A stretch of 64,000 nt of DNA, from contig JAATFD010000036.1 of the NCBI GenBank assembly GCA_015655375.1, positions 1 through 64,000 on the forward strand, written 5' to 3'. This stretch comes from Actinomycetales bacterium. Its GTDB lineage: Bacteria > Actinomycetota > Actinomycetes > Actinomycetales > Actinomycetaceae. The notes beneath the pieces were generated by a model that was given only the letters and a program-made list of their open reading frames with translations, was not told the origin of the DNA and did not search any database. Positions 8,217 through 16,327 of the stretch are shown here, one piece after another. The number at the start of each line of letters is the position of its first letter. Within the stretch, counting starts at the first letter, position 1. The position numbers and the translations under genes were made by a program.

Positions 8217-9164
8217 TCAGGGTCGCGAGACCTCGTCCAGGACCCTGCGGATCTGGGTCGGCAAGGGCTCACCACCGTCGAGCAGCTGGCTGAGCTGACG
8301 TGAAGTGCGTGGCCCGATGATTGCCGAAACCACTCCGGGTGCATCGCGGACCCAGGTCAACGCCACATCCATCGGAGTGCGTTCCAGTCCTTCGGCAGCG
8401 CGCACGACCGCTTCGACGACCCCAAGATGCGCCGGGTCGAGGGAAGAATCGACCAAGTGACGCAAGTGCGGCGACGCCGCCCGGGAATCCGGAGGCGTCG
8501 AGTGGCGGTATTTTCCGGTCAGCACACCCCCGGCCAGTGGCGAATGTGCGAGGACCCCGAGACCTGAAGCTCTCGCTCCGGTGAGCAGTTCCTCTCGGTC
8601 GGTGCGCGCCAGCAGAGAGAATTCCTCCTCGATCGCCACGATCGGAGGATGTCCGGGGTTTCCGTGGGACCCGAGTTCCGTCGCGGCCGCGCTGTCCCAC
8701 GTGCCTCGATGGGAGAGCCCGGCGTAGCGGGTGCGTCCCGTCCGCCAGGCGAAGTCGAGGGCGGAGAGAGTTTCCTCTAGGGGAACGTCCAGGTCTGGTC
8801 CCGCCAGCCACAGGTCGACGTGGTCGGTGCCCAGCCGGGTCAGTGCGTCATCGAGGCTCGCGAGCATGTCTGATCGGGAAGCCGACGCGATCCAATGCCC
8901 GTCCGCATCCAGGCGCGCGCCGCCGCGCCATGCCAGAACGAGGCGATGTCGACCGACCAAAGGCATGAGGGACGCGAGTACATCCACGGCGAGCCCATCA
9001 CCGTGCGTTGGCGCGATGTCGACGAGCGTTCCACCCGCTGACACGAAGGTGGTCAACATGTCCTCCGCCTCATGCGCGTCCGTGTCGCGTCCCCATGTCA
9101 GGGTGCCCAAGCCCAGCTCTGACACGCGCAGACCGGATCTGCCGCATTGACGACTTCTCATCAT
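8217..9164 (-). CDS. Aldo/keto reductase
   Basis: A 315-residue NADPH-dependent reductase of the AKR fold (TIM barrel). The N-terminus has RSGLRVSELGLGTLTWG, typical of the YajO/YghZ-like branch. Later segments include the strand with VDIAPTHGDGLAVDVL, VDLWLAGPDLDVPLEETL, and the C-terminal cofactor region SAIIGPRTSRQLSQLL. In canonical members the catalytic residues are Asp, Tyr, Lys and His; here the position normally holding DTAxxYG reads DIAPTHGDG, so the catalytic tyrosine seems replaced, and activity is doubtful. The ATG at 9164 is followed directly by a second ATG and preceded by TACGGT, 7 nt away. It is divergent from uppP. Confidence 0.78.
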   Translation of the reverse strand: MMRSRQCGRSGLRVSELGLGTLTWGRDTDAHEAEDMLTTFVSAGGTLVDIAPTHGDGLAVDVLASLMPLVGRHRLVLAWRGGARLDADGHWIASASRSDMLASLDDALTRLGTDHVDLWLAGPDLDVPLEETLSALDFAWRTGRTRYAGLSHRGTWDSAAATELGSHGNPGHPPIVAIEEEFSLLARTDREELLTGARASGLGVLAHSPLAGGVLTGKYRHSTPPDSRAASPHLRHLVDSSLDPAHLGVVEAVVRAAEGLERTPMDVALTWVRDAPGVVSAIIGPRTSRQLSQLLDGGEPLPTQIRRVLDEVSRP

Positions 9165-9171
9165 GGTGTCC

Positions 9172-9177
9172 ACCGTA
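9172..9177 (-). promoter_or_regulatory. Putative -10 element of the aldo/keto reductase gene (leaderless type)
   Basis: TACGGT on the minus strand, 7 nt before the ATG at 9164. Confidence 0.45.
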
Positions 9178-9240
9178 GTGGTCCGGCTCGCACCCCAGCC
9201 CACGCGCGGGCCGCGGGCCTGGGCGGTCGGATGCGCCCCG

Positions 9241-9246
9241 TAGAGT
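9241..9246 (+). promoter_or_regulatory. Putative -10 element of uppP (leaderless type)
   Basis: TAGAGT, 7 nt before the ATG at 9254, with no ribosome binding site in between. Confidence 0.5.
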
Positions 9247-9253
9247 GGTGGCC

Positions 9254-10108
9254 ATGAGCTGGCTCGAAGCGATCATCCTCGGTCTTGTCCAGGGGCTGAC
9301 CGAATTCCTTCCCATTTCTTCCTCCGCCCACCTGCGGATCGTCGCGGCGCTGACGGGCGCCCAGGACCCGGGCGCGGGTTTTACGGCGATCATCCAGATC
9401 GGCACGGAGGCCGCCGTCCTCGTTTATTTCTGGAAGGACGTCGTCCGGATCGTGTCGCAGTGGGCCCGGTCACTGCCGATCGTCGGCCCTGCCAAGCGCG
9501 TGCCGTCCTCGAATTCGGATGTTCGTCTCGGATGGATGATCATCATGGGTTCGCTGCCGATCGGGATCCTTGGAGTCCTGCTCCAAGACACGATCGATAC
9601 GACCTTCCGCAATCTGTGGATCACGGTCGCGATGTTCGTCGTGTTCGGCATCCTGCTGGGTCTGGCGGACCATTATGGGCGCCGCAAGAAGACCCTTGAC
9701 CACATGAGCTGGACAGACGCGATCCTGTACGGCCTGGCTCAAGCACTTGCCCTGATTCCGGGTGTCTCACGATCGGGTGGAACGATCACCATGGGGCGTT
9801 TCCTCGGCTACACCCGAGAGGCCGCAGCGCGCTATTCGTTCCTGCTGGCGATGCCCGCCGTCTTCGCTGCGGGATTGTTCAAGACCTACAAGGCGATCAC
9901 CGGTGGAGATCCCGTGCCCGTCGGTCCGACGATACTGGCCACGATCATTTCCTTCGTCGTCGGTTATGCCGTGATCGTCTGGTTCCTCAAGCTGGTGACA
10001 ACCAAGTCCTTCGCCCCCTTCGTGTGGTACCGGATCTGCCTGGCGATCGTCGTGGCTGTCCTGCTGCTCACAGGTGTGCTCCAGGCGACCGCGCCGGGGC
10101 TGTCGTGA
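9254..10108 (+). CDS. uppP: Undecaprenyl-diphosphatase UppP (BacA)
   Basis: A 284-residue integral membrane enzyme that dephosphorylates undecaprenyl pyrophosphate, recycling the lipid carrier for cell wall synthesis and giving some bacitracin tolerance. The two family signatures are present: the N-terminal GLVQGLTEFLPISSSAHL (with the Glu-rich motif) and the central ALALIPGVSRSGGTITMGRFLG containing the catalytic PGxSRSGG block. Seven or eight hydrophobic segments follow the usual layout. The ATG at 9254 is preferred over the GTG at 9245 because the latter would overlap the TAGAGT element. The stop codon overlaps the start of the next gene (GTGA), so the following HAD protein is coupled. Confidence 0.95.
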   Translation: MSWLEAIILGLVQGLTEFLPISSSAHLRIVAALTGAQDPGAGFTAIIQIGTEAAVLVYFWKDVVRIVSQWARSLPIVGPAKRVPSSNSDVRLGWMIIMGSLPIGILGVLLQDTIDTTFRNLWITVAMFVVFGILLGLADHYGRRKKTLDHMSWTDAILYGLAQALALIPGVSRSGGTITMGRFLGYTREAAARYSFLLAMPAVFAAGLFKTYKAITGGDPVPVGPTILATIISFVVGYAVIVWFLKLVTTKSFAPFVWYRICLAIVVAVLLLTGVLQATAPGLS

Positions 10109-10794
10109 CGGGAGGGCTTCCCGAGGCCGTCCTGCTCGACCAGGACGGGACCGTCGCGGACACCGAACCAATCTGGATGTCCTCGGAGACCAACCTCGTC
10201 AATGAGCACGGGAGGACCTGGACCCGCGAGATGGGGATGCAACTGGTTGGCAATCCCTTGGCGGTCTCGGCGCGAGTGCTCATTGACGAGGGCGGGCTCG
10301 ACATGTCAGTGCAGGAGATCGTCGACGACCTCCTGGGCAGGGTCTCGCGCCGTCTGCACGACGGAGGAGTCCCGTGGATCGATGGCATGCCGGACTTCTT
10401 CGCCCGACTGCGGACACTGGCAATCCCATTCGCACTCGTGACGTCCTCCTGGAAGGTCGTCGCCACCGAGGTTGCCACCCAGGCACCGCACGGCGGGTTC
10501 GACGCAGTGGTGGCCGGCGACCAGGTCGCGCACCCCAAGCCGGCTCCGGATGCCTACCTCCTGGCGGCCCGAGAACTGAACGTCTGTATCGCCCGGTGTT
10601 TGGTCATCGAGGACTCTCCGGCCGGGATCGCGGCCGGCCTCGCCTCGGGGGCCCGTGTCGTCGGGATCCCGAGCGTCGTGCCGATCGAGCCCCGGCCGGG
10701 ACTGAGCCGGCTGCGGTCGGTCCGTGAGCTGGATGCGCCGACCATGCGTCGGATTATGGCGGGAGCGGTGCTCGACACGGTCGACCAGCCCTGA
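10105..10794 (+). CDS. HAD-family hydrolase, beta-phosphoglucomutase-like
   Basis: A 229-residue HAD phosphatase. Motif I is LLDQDGTVADTEP (residues 9-21), where the usual first Phe-Asp is Leu-Asp; motif II is LVTSSWKVVATEV near 112, and motifs III/IV are HPKPAPDAY and VIEDSPAGIAAGLASGARVVGIP. The spacing and the DTEP cap entry match the beta-phosphoglucomutase/YniC group. It begins with GTG overlapping the uppP stop codon by 4 nt, so both are made from one message. The substrate is unknown. Convergent with the nuclease gene. Confidence 0.82.
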   Translation: MTGGLPEAVLLDQDGTVADTEPIWMSSETNLVNEHGRTWTREMGMQLVGNPLAVSARVLIDEGGLDMSVQEIVDDLLGRVSRRLHDGGVPWIDGMPDFFARLRTLAIPFALVTSSWKVVATEVATQAPHGGFDAVVAGDQVAHPKPAPDAYLLAARELNVCIARCLVIEDSPAGIAAGLASGARVVGIPSVVPIEPRPGLSRLRSVRELDAPTMRRIMAGAVLDTVDQP

Positions 10795-10809
10795 GCGCTC
10801 GCGCGGACC

Positions 10810-11691
10810 TCAGGCCGCGGTGCGCACCCGGGTGCGCAGCAGATTCTCGATGCCCTTCTCCGGCAGTTCGGGTGTGACGCCGCCGAACAGGGGACACCGG
10901 TCCTGGACACGGCACCACCCGCACAAGGGATTCTTGCGTGGAGCGAAACGCCCGGCCGTCGCATCGGCCTCGATCTGGTCCCACAGATGGGAGACCTCTG
11001 CGGAGCAATGGTCGATGTCGGTGGGAACCGGGTCGAGGGTGAGGACCCGGCCGGAACGCAGATAGAGCAGCTGCGTCCGTGCGGGCAGACGGTCCGAACC
11101 ACGCAGGAGCAACGCATAGAACCGCATCTGGAAGAGCGCCTCGTCGACGAAGCGAGGCGAGGGCGCCCGACCGGTCTTGTAGTCGATGACTCGGAGATCA
11201 CCGGCGGGGGAGCGGTCGATGCGGTCGATGAATCCCCGCAGCCGTATCCCGTCATCGGTGACGATGTCGATGCGCTGTTCGCGCCCAACGGGCTGCAGCC
11301 GCTGGGGATCCTCGACGCGGAAGTAGGACTCGACGAGGCCGTGGACGTCCTCGAGCCATTTCTCCTGCGTCATTGAGTCATCGAAGAGATCGAGCAGAGC
11401 GGGATCCTTGGCGAGCATGCGCTCCCAATGTGGCGCGATCAAAGTGGTCGCATGCTCGGGCGTACGGATGGGTGCGGGCACATCGTAGAGATGCTCGAGG
11501 ACGGAGTGGACGAGTGTTCCGGCCGCCGTGGCACGTGTGGCCGGTTCGCGGATGCCATCGACGACGTGGAGCCGGTATTGCAGAGGACACTTCTGGTATT
11601 CCTTTGCGCGCGAGACCGACAGCGCGGGTTCCCATCGTCCGTGGGAATGTGCGCTCCGGGGTGCCTGCTCGGTGGTGGTCATGTCGTCCAT
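10810..11691 (-). CDS. RecB-family PD-(D/E)XK nuclease with iron-sulfur cluster cysteines
   Basis: A 293-residue single-domain exonuclease of the RecB/Cas4-like PD-(D/E)XK superfamily. Residues near the N-terminus give LSVSRAKEYQKCPLQYR; the core has GTLVHSVLEHL, the catalytic strand LRGFIDRIDRSP and LRVIDYKTGRAP (Asp and Lys of the motif), and the C-terminal CGWCRVQDRCPLF supplies three cysteines. With the first Cys these can hold a 4Fe-4S cluster, as in AddB and Cas4. The ATG at 11691 is chosen because TACGGT stands 7 nt ahead; the GTG at 11700 falls inside that element. It is probably a DNA repair nuclease. No CRISPR array or Cas1/Cas2 is near. Confidence 0.82.
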   Translation of the reverse strand: MDDMTTTEQAPRSAHSHGRWEPALSVSRAKEYQKCPLQYRLHVVDGIREPATRATAAGTLVHSVLEHLYDVPAPIRTPEHATTLIAPHWERMLAKDPALLDLFDDSMTQEKWLEDVHGLVESYFRVEDPQRLQPVGREQRIDIVTDDGIRLRGFIDRIDRSPAGDLRVIDYKTGRAPSPRFVDEALFQMRFYALLLRGSDRLPARTQLLYLRSGRVLTLDPVPTDIDHCSAEVSHLWDQIEADATAGRFAPRKNPLCGWCRVQDRCPLFGGVTPELPEKGIENLLRTRVRTAA

Positions 11692-11698
11692 GTGCCTC

Positions 11699-11704
11699 AC
11701 CGTA
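11699..11704 (-). promoter_or_regulatory. Putative -10 element of the RecB-type nuclease gene (leaderless type)
   Basis: TACGGT on the minus strand, 7 nt before the ATG at 11691. Confidence 0.45.
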
Positions 11705-11765
11705 GCGGGAGCCGCCCTCGTCTGTGGACGGGCAAGGCCGCGCCGGTGGACAACCGGGGCCGCGC

Positions 11766-11771
11766 TAGGAT
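11766..11771 (+). promoter_or_regulatory. Putative -10 element of trmI (leaderless type)
   Basis: TAGGAT, 7 nt before the GTG at 11779. A transcript starting at the usual distance would begin at the start codon. Confidence 0.5.
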
Positions 11772-11778
11772 TCCCCAG

Positions 11779-12885
11779 GTGATCACCGAACCGCCGTCCC
11801 CGTCAGCTACCCCCGATTCCGAGTCGGCTTCGGCCCGCGACGACGCTGCCGCCCGGGCGCCACTCGGACAGGATCGGCGGCGTGGGCCGTTGTGCGAGGG
11901 CGATCGGGTCCAGGTCCGTGATCCCAAGGGGCGATTCCACACCATCACGCTTGTCCGCGGCGGTCGTTTCCAGACGAATCGCGGAACGCTCGACCACGAT
12001 GACGTCATCGGGCTTCCTGACGGACAAGTCGTCCGCACTCCAGAGGGTCGAGAGTTCCAGGTGATGCGGCCCCTGCTGTCCGACTACGTCATGTCGATGC
12101 CTCGCGGTGCAGCAGTCGTCTATCCGAAGGACGCGGGGACGATCATCCAGATGGGGGACATCTTCCCCGGCGCGCGTGTCCTCGAGGCCGGGGTCGGCTC
12201 CGGTGCCCTCACGCTGTCGTTGCTCGACGCCGTGGGGGAGACGGGCCACCTGGTCTCGGTCGAGCGCCGGGCGGACTTCGCCGACATCGCTCGGGCCAAT
12301 GTCGATCTCTGGTTCGGTCGGGCCCATCCGGCCTGGGACCTGCAGATCGGTGACGTCGCCGATGTGGCGACCTTGTTCGAGGAGGGGACGATCGACCGGG
12401 TCGTCCTGGACATGCTCGCACCGTGGGAGAACCTCGCCTCGGTCGCCCATGCCCTGGCGCCCGGGGGGGTACTGACCTGCTACATCGCGACGGTCACACA
12501 GATGTCGCGACTCGTCGAGGACGTGCGGAGCATGGGCGCCTTCACGGAGCCGATCGCCTGGGAGACCCTCCAGCGCGAATGGCATCTGGATGGGCTGGCA
12601 GTGCGTCCCGAGCACCGGATGGTCGGACACACCGGTTTCTTGATGACGACCCGTCGGCTGGCCCCGGGTGTGGCACCGCAGCGGCGCGATCATCGAGCGA
12701 CGAAGGTCTCCGATGGCCTCGACGGCATGTGGGACCACGAAGAAGGCTGGAACGATGAGGCCGTGGGGACCCGTGTGTCGAGCGCCAAGAAGGTCCGTCG
12801 CGTCCGGCGCGACGTTCGGGCGAAGGCGGCGACCTGGGTCGAGGACCCGACGCCCGGGCCCGGTGATGATGAGATCGATCGGTGA
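11779..12885 (+). CDS. trmI: tRNA (adenine(58)-N1)-methyltransferase TrmI
   Basis: A 368-residue SAM-dependent methyltransferase that makes m1A58 in the T loop of tRNAs. A disordered N-terminus of about 45 residues precedes the small beta-barrel domain (FHTITLVRGGRFQTNRG); then comes GAAVVYPKDAGTIIQMGDI and the SAM motif VLEAGVGSGALTLSLLDAVG, typical of TrmI, with LDMLAPWENL as catalytic strand. The C-terminal 60 residues are basic and not in the core fold. The start is set by the TAGGAT element just upstream; in-frame codons continue further up without support. In actinobacteria trmI regularly precedes the ARC/pupylation genes, as it does here. Confidence 0.9.
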   Translation: MITEPPSPSATPDSESASARDDAAARAPLGQDRRRGPLCEGDRVQVRDPKGRFHTITLVRGGRFQTNRGTLDHDDVIGLPDGQVVRTPEGREFQVMRPLLSDYVMSMPRGAAVVYPKDAGTIIQMGDIFPGARVLEAGVGSGALTLSLLDAVGETGHLVSVERRADFADIARANVDLWFGRAHPAWDLQIGDVADVATLFEEGTIDRVVLDMLAPWENLASVAHALAPGGVLTCYIATVTQMSRLVEDVRSMGAFTEPIAWETLQREWHLDGLAVRPEHRMVGHTGFLMTTRRLAPGVAPQRRDHRATKVSDGLDGMWDHEEGWNDEAVGTRVSSAKKVRRVRRDVRAKAATWVEDPTPGPGDDEIDR

Positions 12886-12962
12886 GGCGGTGGACCCGTG
12901 GACACCACGGGACGCCAGGCATCGGTCGTTCTACGGTTGAGGAGACATGAAGGAGGACGGAC

Positions 12963-14519
12963 GTGGGCGAGTCGTACGCGCAGACGCGGTCTGATGAGAT
13001 GAGGCGGACCGTTGTTTCTCTGGAGGAGAAGAACGAGCGCCTCTCCCGCGCGCTGACGACCGCACGCGGGCAACTCCTCCAGATGCAGGAGCAACTCCAG
13101 CAGGTCAATCGGCCCCCGCTGTCGCTCGCGACCGTGGTGGACACGGACCCGACGAGGCGCGAGGTCGTTGCCGTCGTGTCCGGTCGCCGGATGCGGCTGG
13201 CAGCGGCGCCCTCGCTCGACCTGTCCTCGCTGGCGCACGGCCAACTCGTACGCGTCGACGACAAGATGGTTGCGGTCGAGCCCGACGGATTCCCGCGCGA
13301 GGGGCTCATCGCTTCCATCCTCGAGATGGTCGGCCTCGACCGGGTCCTCGTCGGGATGGAGGGTGGGCAGGAGCATCTGCTGACGCTGGCGGGCACGCTG
13401 CGACATGGGAACCTGCGTCCAGGCGATTCCGTCATGATCGACCTGAGGAGCGGATTCGCGTTCGAGCGCCTCGTCCGCTCCGACGTCGAGCAATTGCTGA
13501 CCCCAGAGATCCCCGATGTCTCATATCAGGACATCGGCGGCCTCGCGCCCCAGATCCAGCAGGTCCGCGACGCCCTTGAATTGCCGTTCCGCCACCCCGA
13601 GCTCTACCGGTCCTACGGTCTGCGACCGCCGAAAGGAATCCTCCTGTACGGCCCGCCGGGATCGGGCAAGACCCTCATCGCCAAGGCGGTGGCCCACTCG
13701 CTGTCGTCCGACGGTGAGGAGAAGCGGACCTACTTCCTCTCGATCAAAGGCCCGGAGCTGCTCAACAAGTTCGTCGGTGAGACGGAGCGCCAGATCCGTG
13801 CGATCTTCTCCCGGGCACGCGCATTGGCTGGCACCGACGTGCCCGTCGTCATCTTCTTCGACGAGATGGAGGCTCTGTTCCGCACCCGGGGCTCGGGGAT
13901 CTCCTCCGATGTCGAGACGATGATCGTTCCTCAGCTCCTCGCGGAGATGGACGGTGTGGAGTCGCTCGACAACGTGGTGATCATCGGAGCGTCGAATCGC
14001 GCGGACATGATCGATCCGGCGGTCCTGCGTCCCGGCCGACTCGATGTGCGCATCAGGGTCGATCGTCCGGACCGGGTGGGCGCCGTGGACATCTTCTCGA
14101 AGTATCTGACTCCCGATGTCCCCATTGCCTCGACCGAGGTCGCGAGTGCCGGATCCGTGAAGGCGGCGCTCGGCCCGATGATCGACCGCGCGATCGAACG
14201 CCTGTGGACCCGTGACGAGTCGACGGCTCTGTTCGACGCGACGCTCGCCTCGGGGACGGTGAAGAGGATCTATCTCAGTGACATCGTCTCCGGCGCGATG
14301 ATTGCCGGCATCGTCGAGCGGGCGAAGAAGCACGCGATCAAGGATGCACTGGAGGGACACGGCGCGGGCCTGGCGACCGCCCACGTTCTGGCAGGTGTCG
14401 ACGAGGAAATGACCGAGTCGCTCGAGCTCGCCCAGACGTCCTCTCCCGAGGATTGGGCGCGCACGATCGGACTGCGCGAGGAGGTCACCGCGGTGACGAT
14501 GTTGAGGACGGAGCAATGA
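12963..14519 (+). CDS. arc: AAA+ ATPase ARC (Mpa homologue, bacterial proteasome-type ATPase)
   Basis: A 518-residue hexameric ATPase. Residues 10-48 form the coiled coil that binds Pup in homologues; two OB folds follow (about 52-175), then the AAA domain with Walker A GPPGSGKT (230-237), Walker B VVIFFDEME (295-303), the pore-side NKFVGE and RPGRLDVRI. Mycobacterial Mpa ends with a short tail ending in Tyr-Leu that docks on the 20S proteasome; this protein ends in LRTEQ and lacks it. The GTG at 12963 follows GGAGG. It overlaps dop by 4 nt (ATGA). It probably unfolds pupylated proteins, but not for a 20S core encoded here. Confidence 0.93.
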   Translation: MGESYAQTRSDEMRRTVVSLEEKNERLSRALTTARGQLLQMQEQLQQVNRPPLSLATVVDTDPTRREVVAVVSGRRMRLAAAPSLDLSSLAHGQLVRVDDKMVAVEPDGFPREGLIASILEMVGLDRVLVGMEGGQEHLLTLAGTLRHGNLRPGDSVMIDLRSGFAFERLVRSDVEQLLTPEIPDVSYQDIGGLAPQIQQVRDALELPFRHPELYRSYGLRPPKGILLYGPPGSGKTLIAKAVAHSLSSDGEEKRTYFLSIKGPELLNKFVGETERQIRAIFSRARALAGTDVPVVIFFDEMEALFRTRGSGISSDVETMIVPQLLAEMDGVESLDNVVIIGASNRADMIDPAVLRPGRLDVRIRVDRPDRVGAVDIFSKYLTPDVPIASTEVASAGSVKAALGPMIDRAIERLWTRDESTALFDATLASGTVKRIYLSDIVSGAMIAGIVERAKKHAIKDALEGHGAGLATAHVLAGVDEEMTESLELAQTSSPEDWARTIGLREEVTAVTMLRTEQ

Positions 14520-16096
14520 TGGGCGTCGATCGGATCATCGGGACTGAGACGGAGTTCGGGGTGTTCCGCCCGGGCGATCCATGGGCCAACGCCGTTGCGA
14601 TGTCGGCCGAGGCCGTGGGTGCCTACGCGCGGATCTCCCGGCGCGGCACACCCGTCGAGGTCGCGGACCCCGACGTCGAACCGGTGCGGTGGGACTATAC
14701 GGGAGAAGATCCCCTCAACGACCTGCGGGGACATCGCATGGACCGTGCCGCGGCGGATCCCTCGTTGTTGACGGACGACCCGTACCACCTGGCACCCTCG
14801 GGTGGGACGGAGGAGATCCGTCGACCGAGTGCGGAGGAACTGGCTCTGCCAGCCGCGACGACTGCGGTCTTGACGAATGGGGCGCGTCTCTACGTCGATC
14901 ATGCGCATCCGGAGTACTCGGCGCCGGAGACGTCGAATCCGCGCGACGCCGTCCTGTGGGATCGTGCGGGCGAGGTGATCGCCCGACGGATCATGGACGA
15001 GGTCGCCTCCGCAGGTGAACCAGAGATCGTTCTTGTGAAGAACAACACGGACGGCAAGGGCGCTGCCTACGGCACGCACGAGAACTACCAGGTCGCACGC
15101 GAGGTCGATTTCGACGACCTCGTGCGTGGCCTCATTCCTTTCATGGTGTCCCGGCCGGTCCTGTGTGGATCCGGCCGCGTCGGGATCGGACAGAAATCGG
15201 AGGTCGCCGGCTTCCAGATCTCCCAGCGCGCCGACTTCGTCGAGAATGAGGTCGGTCTTGAGACGACCTTCAACCGTCCGATCATCAACACGCGCGACGA
15301 GCCCCATGCGGATCCCTCCCGATTCCGCCGTCTGCACGTCATCGGCGGGGACGCGAACTTGTTCGACGTGTCCACGTTTCTCAAGGTCGGAACGACCTCG
15401 CTGGTGCTGTGGGCGATCGAGCAGGGAATCGGCCTCGAATGGGAGTCGTTGGCGCTGTCGGATCCGGTCCAGGACACGTGGCAGATCAGTCATGATCCGG
15501 ATCTGCGCCACCGTCTGAGCGTGGCCGGAGGCCGGTCGGTGACCGGCCCGGAACTGCAACAGATCTACCTGGACCTGGTGCTCGCGACGTTTGCGCGACT
15601 GGGTGTCGACCCGGATGACGCATCACAGGAGGTCCTCGATCTGTGGCAGTCGGTCCTCGACCGGATGCGTGCCGACCTGTTCTCGGTCGCCCCCGACATC
15701 GAATGGGTGGCGAAGTACCAGCTTCTGTCACGCCAGAGGGAGCGTCTGGGACTCGACTGGTCGGATCCGCGTCTGGCCGCGATGGATTTGCAGTGGTCTG
15801 ATCTGCGTCCGGGACACTCGCTGGTCGCCCGACTCGACGCTGCTGGGCGGGTCCACCGTCTCTTTCCCCCCGATCAGGTCGAGCAAGCCGCCGACATCCC
15901 CCCGCGCGACACGCGTGCGTGGATCCGCGGGCGGGCTGTGACGCAGGTGGCGACCCTCGTCAAGGCCTCGTGGACCTCGTTGGTCGTCGACGAGCCCGGA
16001 CGGGACCGGCTCATGCGCCGCCCGATCCCCCAGGCCTCGGGCGTCGAGACCTCGCTGGCGGACGCGATCGAGGCCGGGCGGGTCCTCAGCGACTGA
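14516..16096 (+). CDS. dop: Depupylase / Pup deamidase Dop
   Basis: A 526-residue enzyme of the carboxylate-amine ligase superfamily related to PafA. The N-terminus DRIIGTETEFGVF carries the metal-binding Glu and the Dop-type sequence; further signatures are YVDHAHPEYSAPE, KNNTDGKGAAYGTHENY (residues about 165-181), RPIINTRDEPHAD and SFQ-like ISQRADF. The segment of about 50 residues between residues 43 and 95 is the Dop loop absent from PafA. Dop deamidates the C-terminal Gln of Pup to Glu and also removes Pup from substrates. The start codons at 14516 and 14519 both fit; the first overlaps the ARC stop. Pup in this window ends in Gln, so Dop is required. Confidence 0.95.
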   Translation: MMGVDRIIGTETEFGVFRPGDPWANAVAMSAEAVGAYARISRRGTPVEVADPDVEPVRWDYTGEDPLNDLRGHRMDRAAADPSLLTDDPYHLAPSGGTEEIRRPSAEELALPAATTAVLTNGARLYVDHAHPEYSAPETSNPRDAVLWDRAGEVIARRIMDEVASAGEPEIVLVKNNTDGKGAAYGTHENYQVAREVDFDDLVRGLIPFMVSRPVLCGSGRVGIGQKSEVAGFQISQRADFVENEVGLETTFNRPIINTRDEPHADPSRFRRLHVIGGDANLFDVSTFLKVGTTSLVLWAIEQGIGLEWESLALSDPVQDTWQISHDPDLRHRLSVAGGRSVTGPELQQIYLDLVLATFARLGVDPDDASQEVLDLWQSVLDRMRADLFSVAPDIEWVAKYQLLSRQRERLGLDWSDPRLAAMDLQWSDLRPGHSLVARLDAAGRVHRLFPPDQVEQAADIPPRDTRAWIRGRAVTQVATLVKASWTSLVVDEPGRDRLMRRPIPQASGVETSLADAIEAGRVLSD

Positions 16097-16140
16097 TATA
16101 TCTCACAGATCCAGACGACCAGCGCAGACAAGGAGCAGAG

Positions 16141-16326
16141 ATGGCGAGTACACAGGTGCACACGGGTTCGGGCAGCGGCGATCCAGACGACACCGAGGGC
16201 ACAGCGGGGGGACAGGTCCAGGCGCAGACCTCCTCGATCGACGATCTCCTCGACGAGATCGACACGGTTCTGGAGACGAACGCGGAGTCGTTCGTCCAAG
16301 GCTTCGTTCAGAAGGGCGGCCAGTGA
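16141..16326 (+). CDS. pup: Prokaryotic ubiquitin-like protein Pup
   Basis: A 61-residue intrinsically disordered protein. The N-terminal 30 residues are Gly/Ser/Thr/Gln-rich; the C-terminal half (SSIDDLLDEIDTVLETNAES, 31-50) is the ARC-binding helix region, and the chain ends FVQGFVQKGGQ. The terminal Gln means that Dop must convert it to Glu before PafA can attach it to lysines. Only one lysine (Lys58) is present. The ATG at 16141 is preceded by AAGGAG. It lies directly between dop and pafA, with one base separating it from the pafA start codon; prcB and prcA, which often follow pup, are absent. Confidence 0.97.
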   Translation: MASTQVHTGSGSGDPDDTEGTAGGQVQAQTSSIDDLLDEIDTVLETNAESFVQGFVQKGGQ

Positions 16327-16327
16327 G

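Noticed and set aside
10810-11691. RecB-type nuclease with cysteines read as a Cas4
   Set aside because: No CRISPR repeats or Cas genes in the window, and the sequence is as expected for stand-alone actinobacterial RecB-like nucleases.
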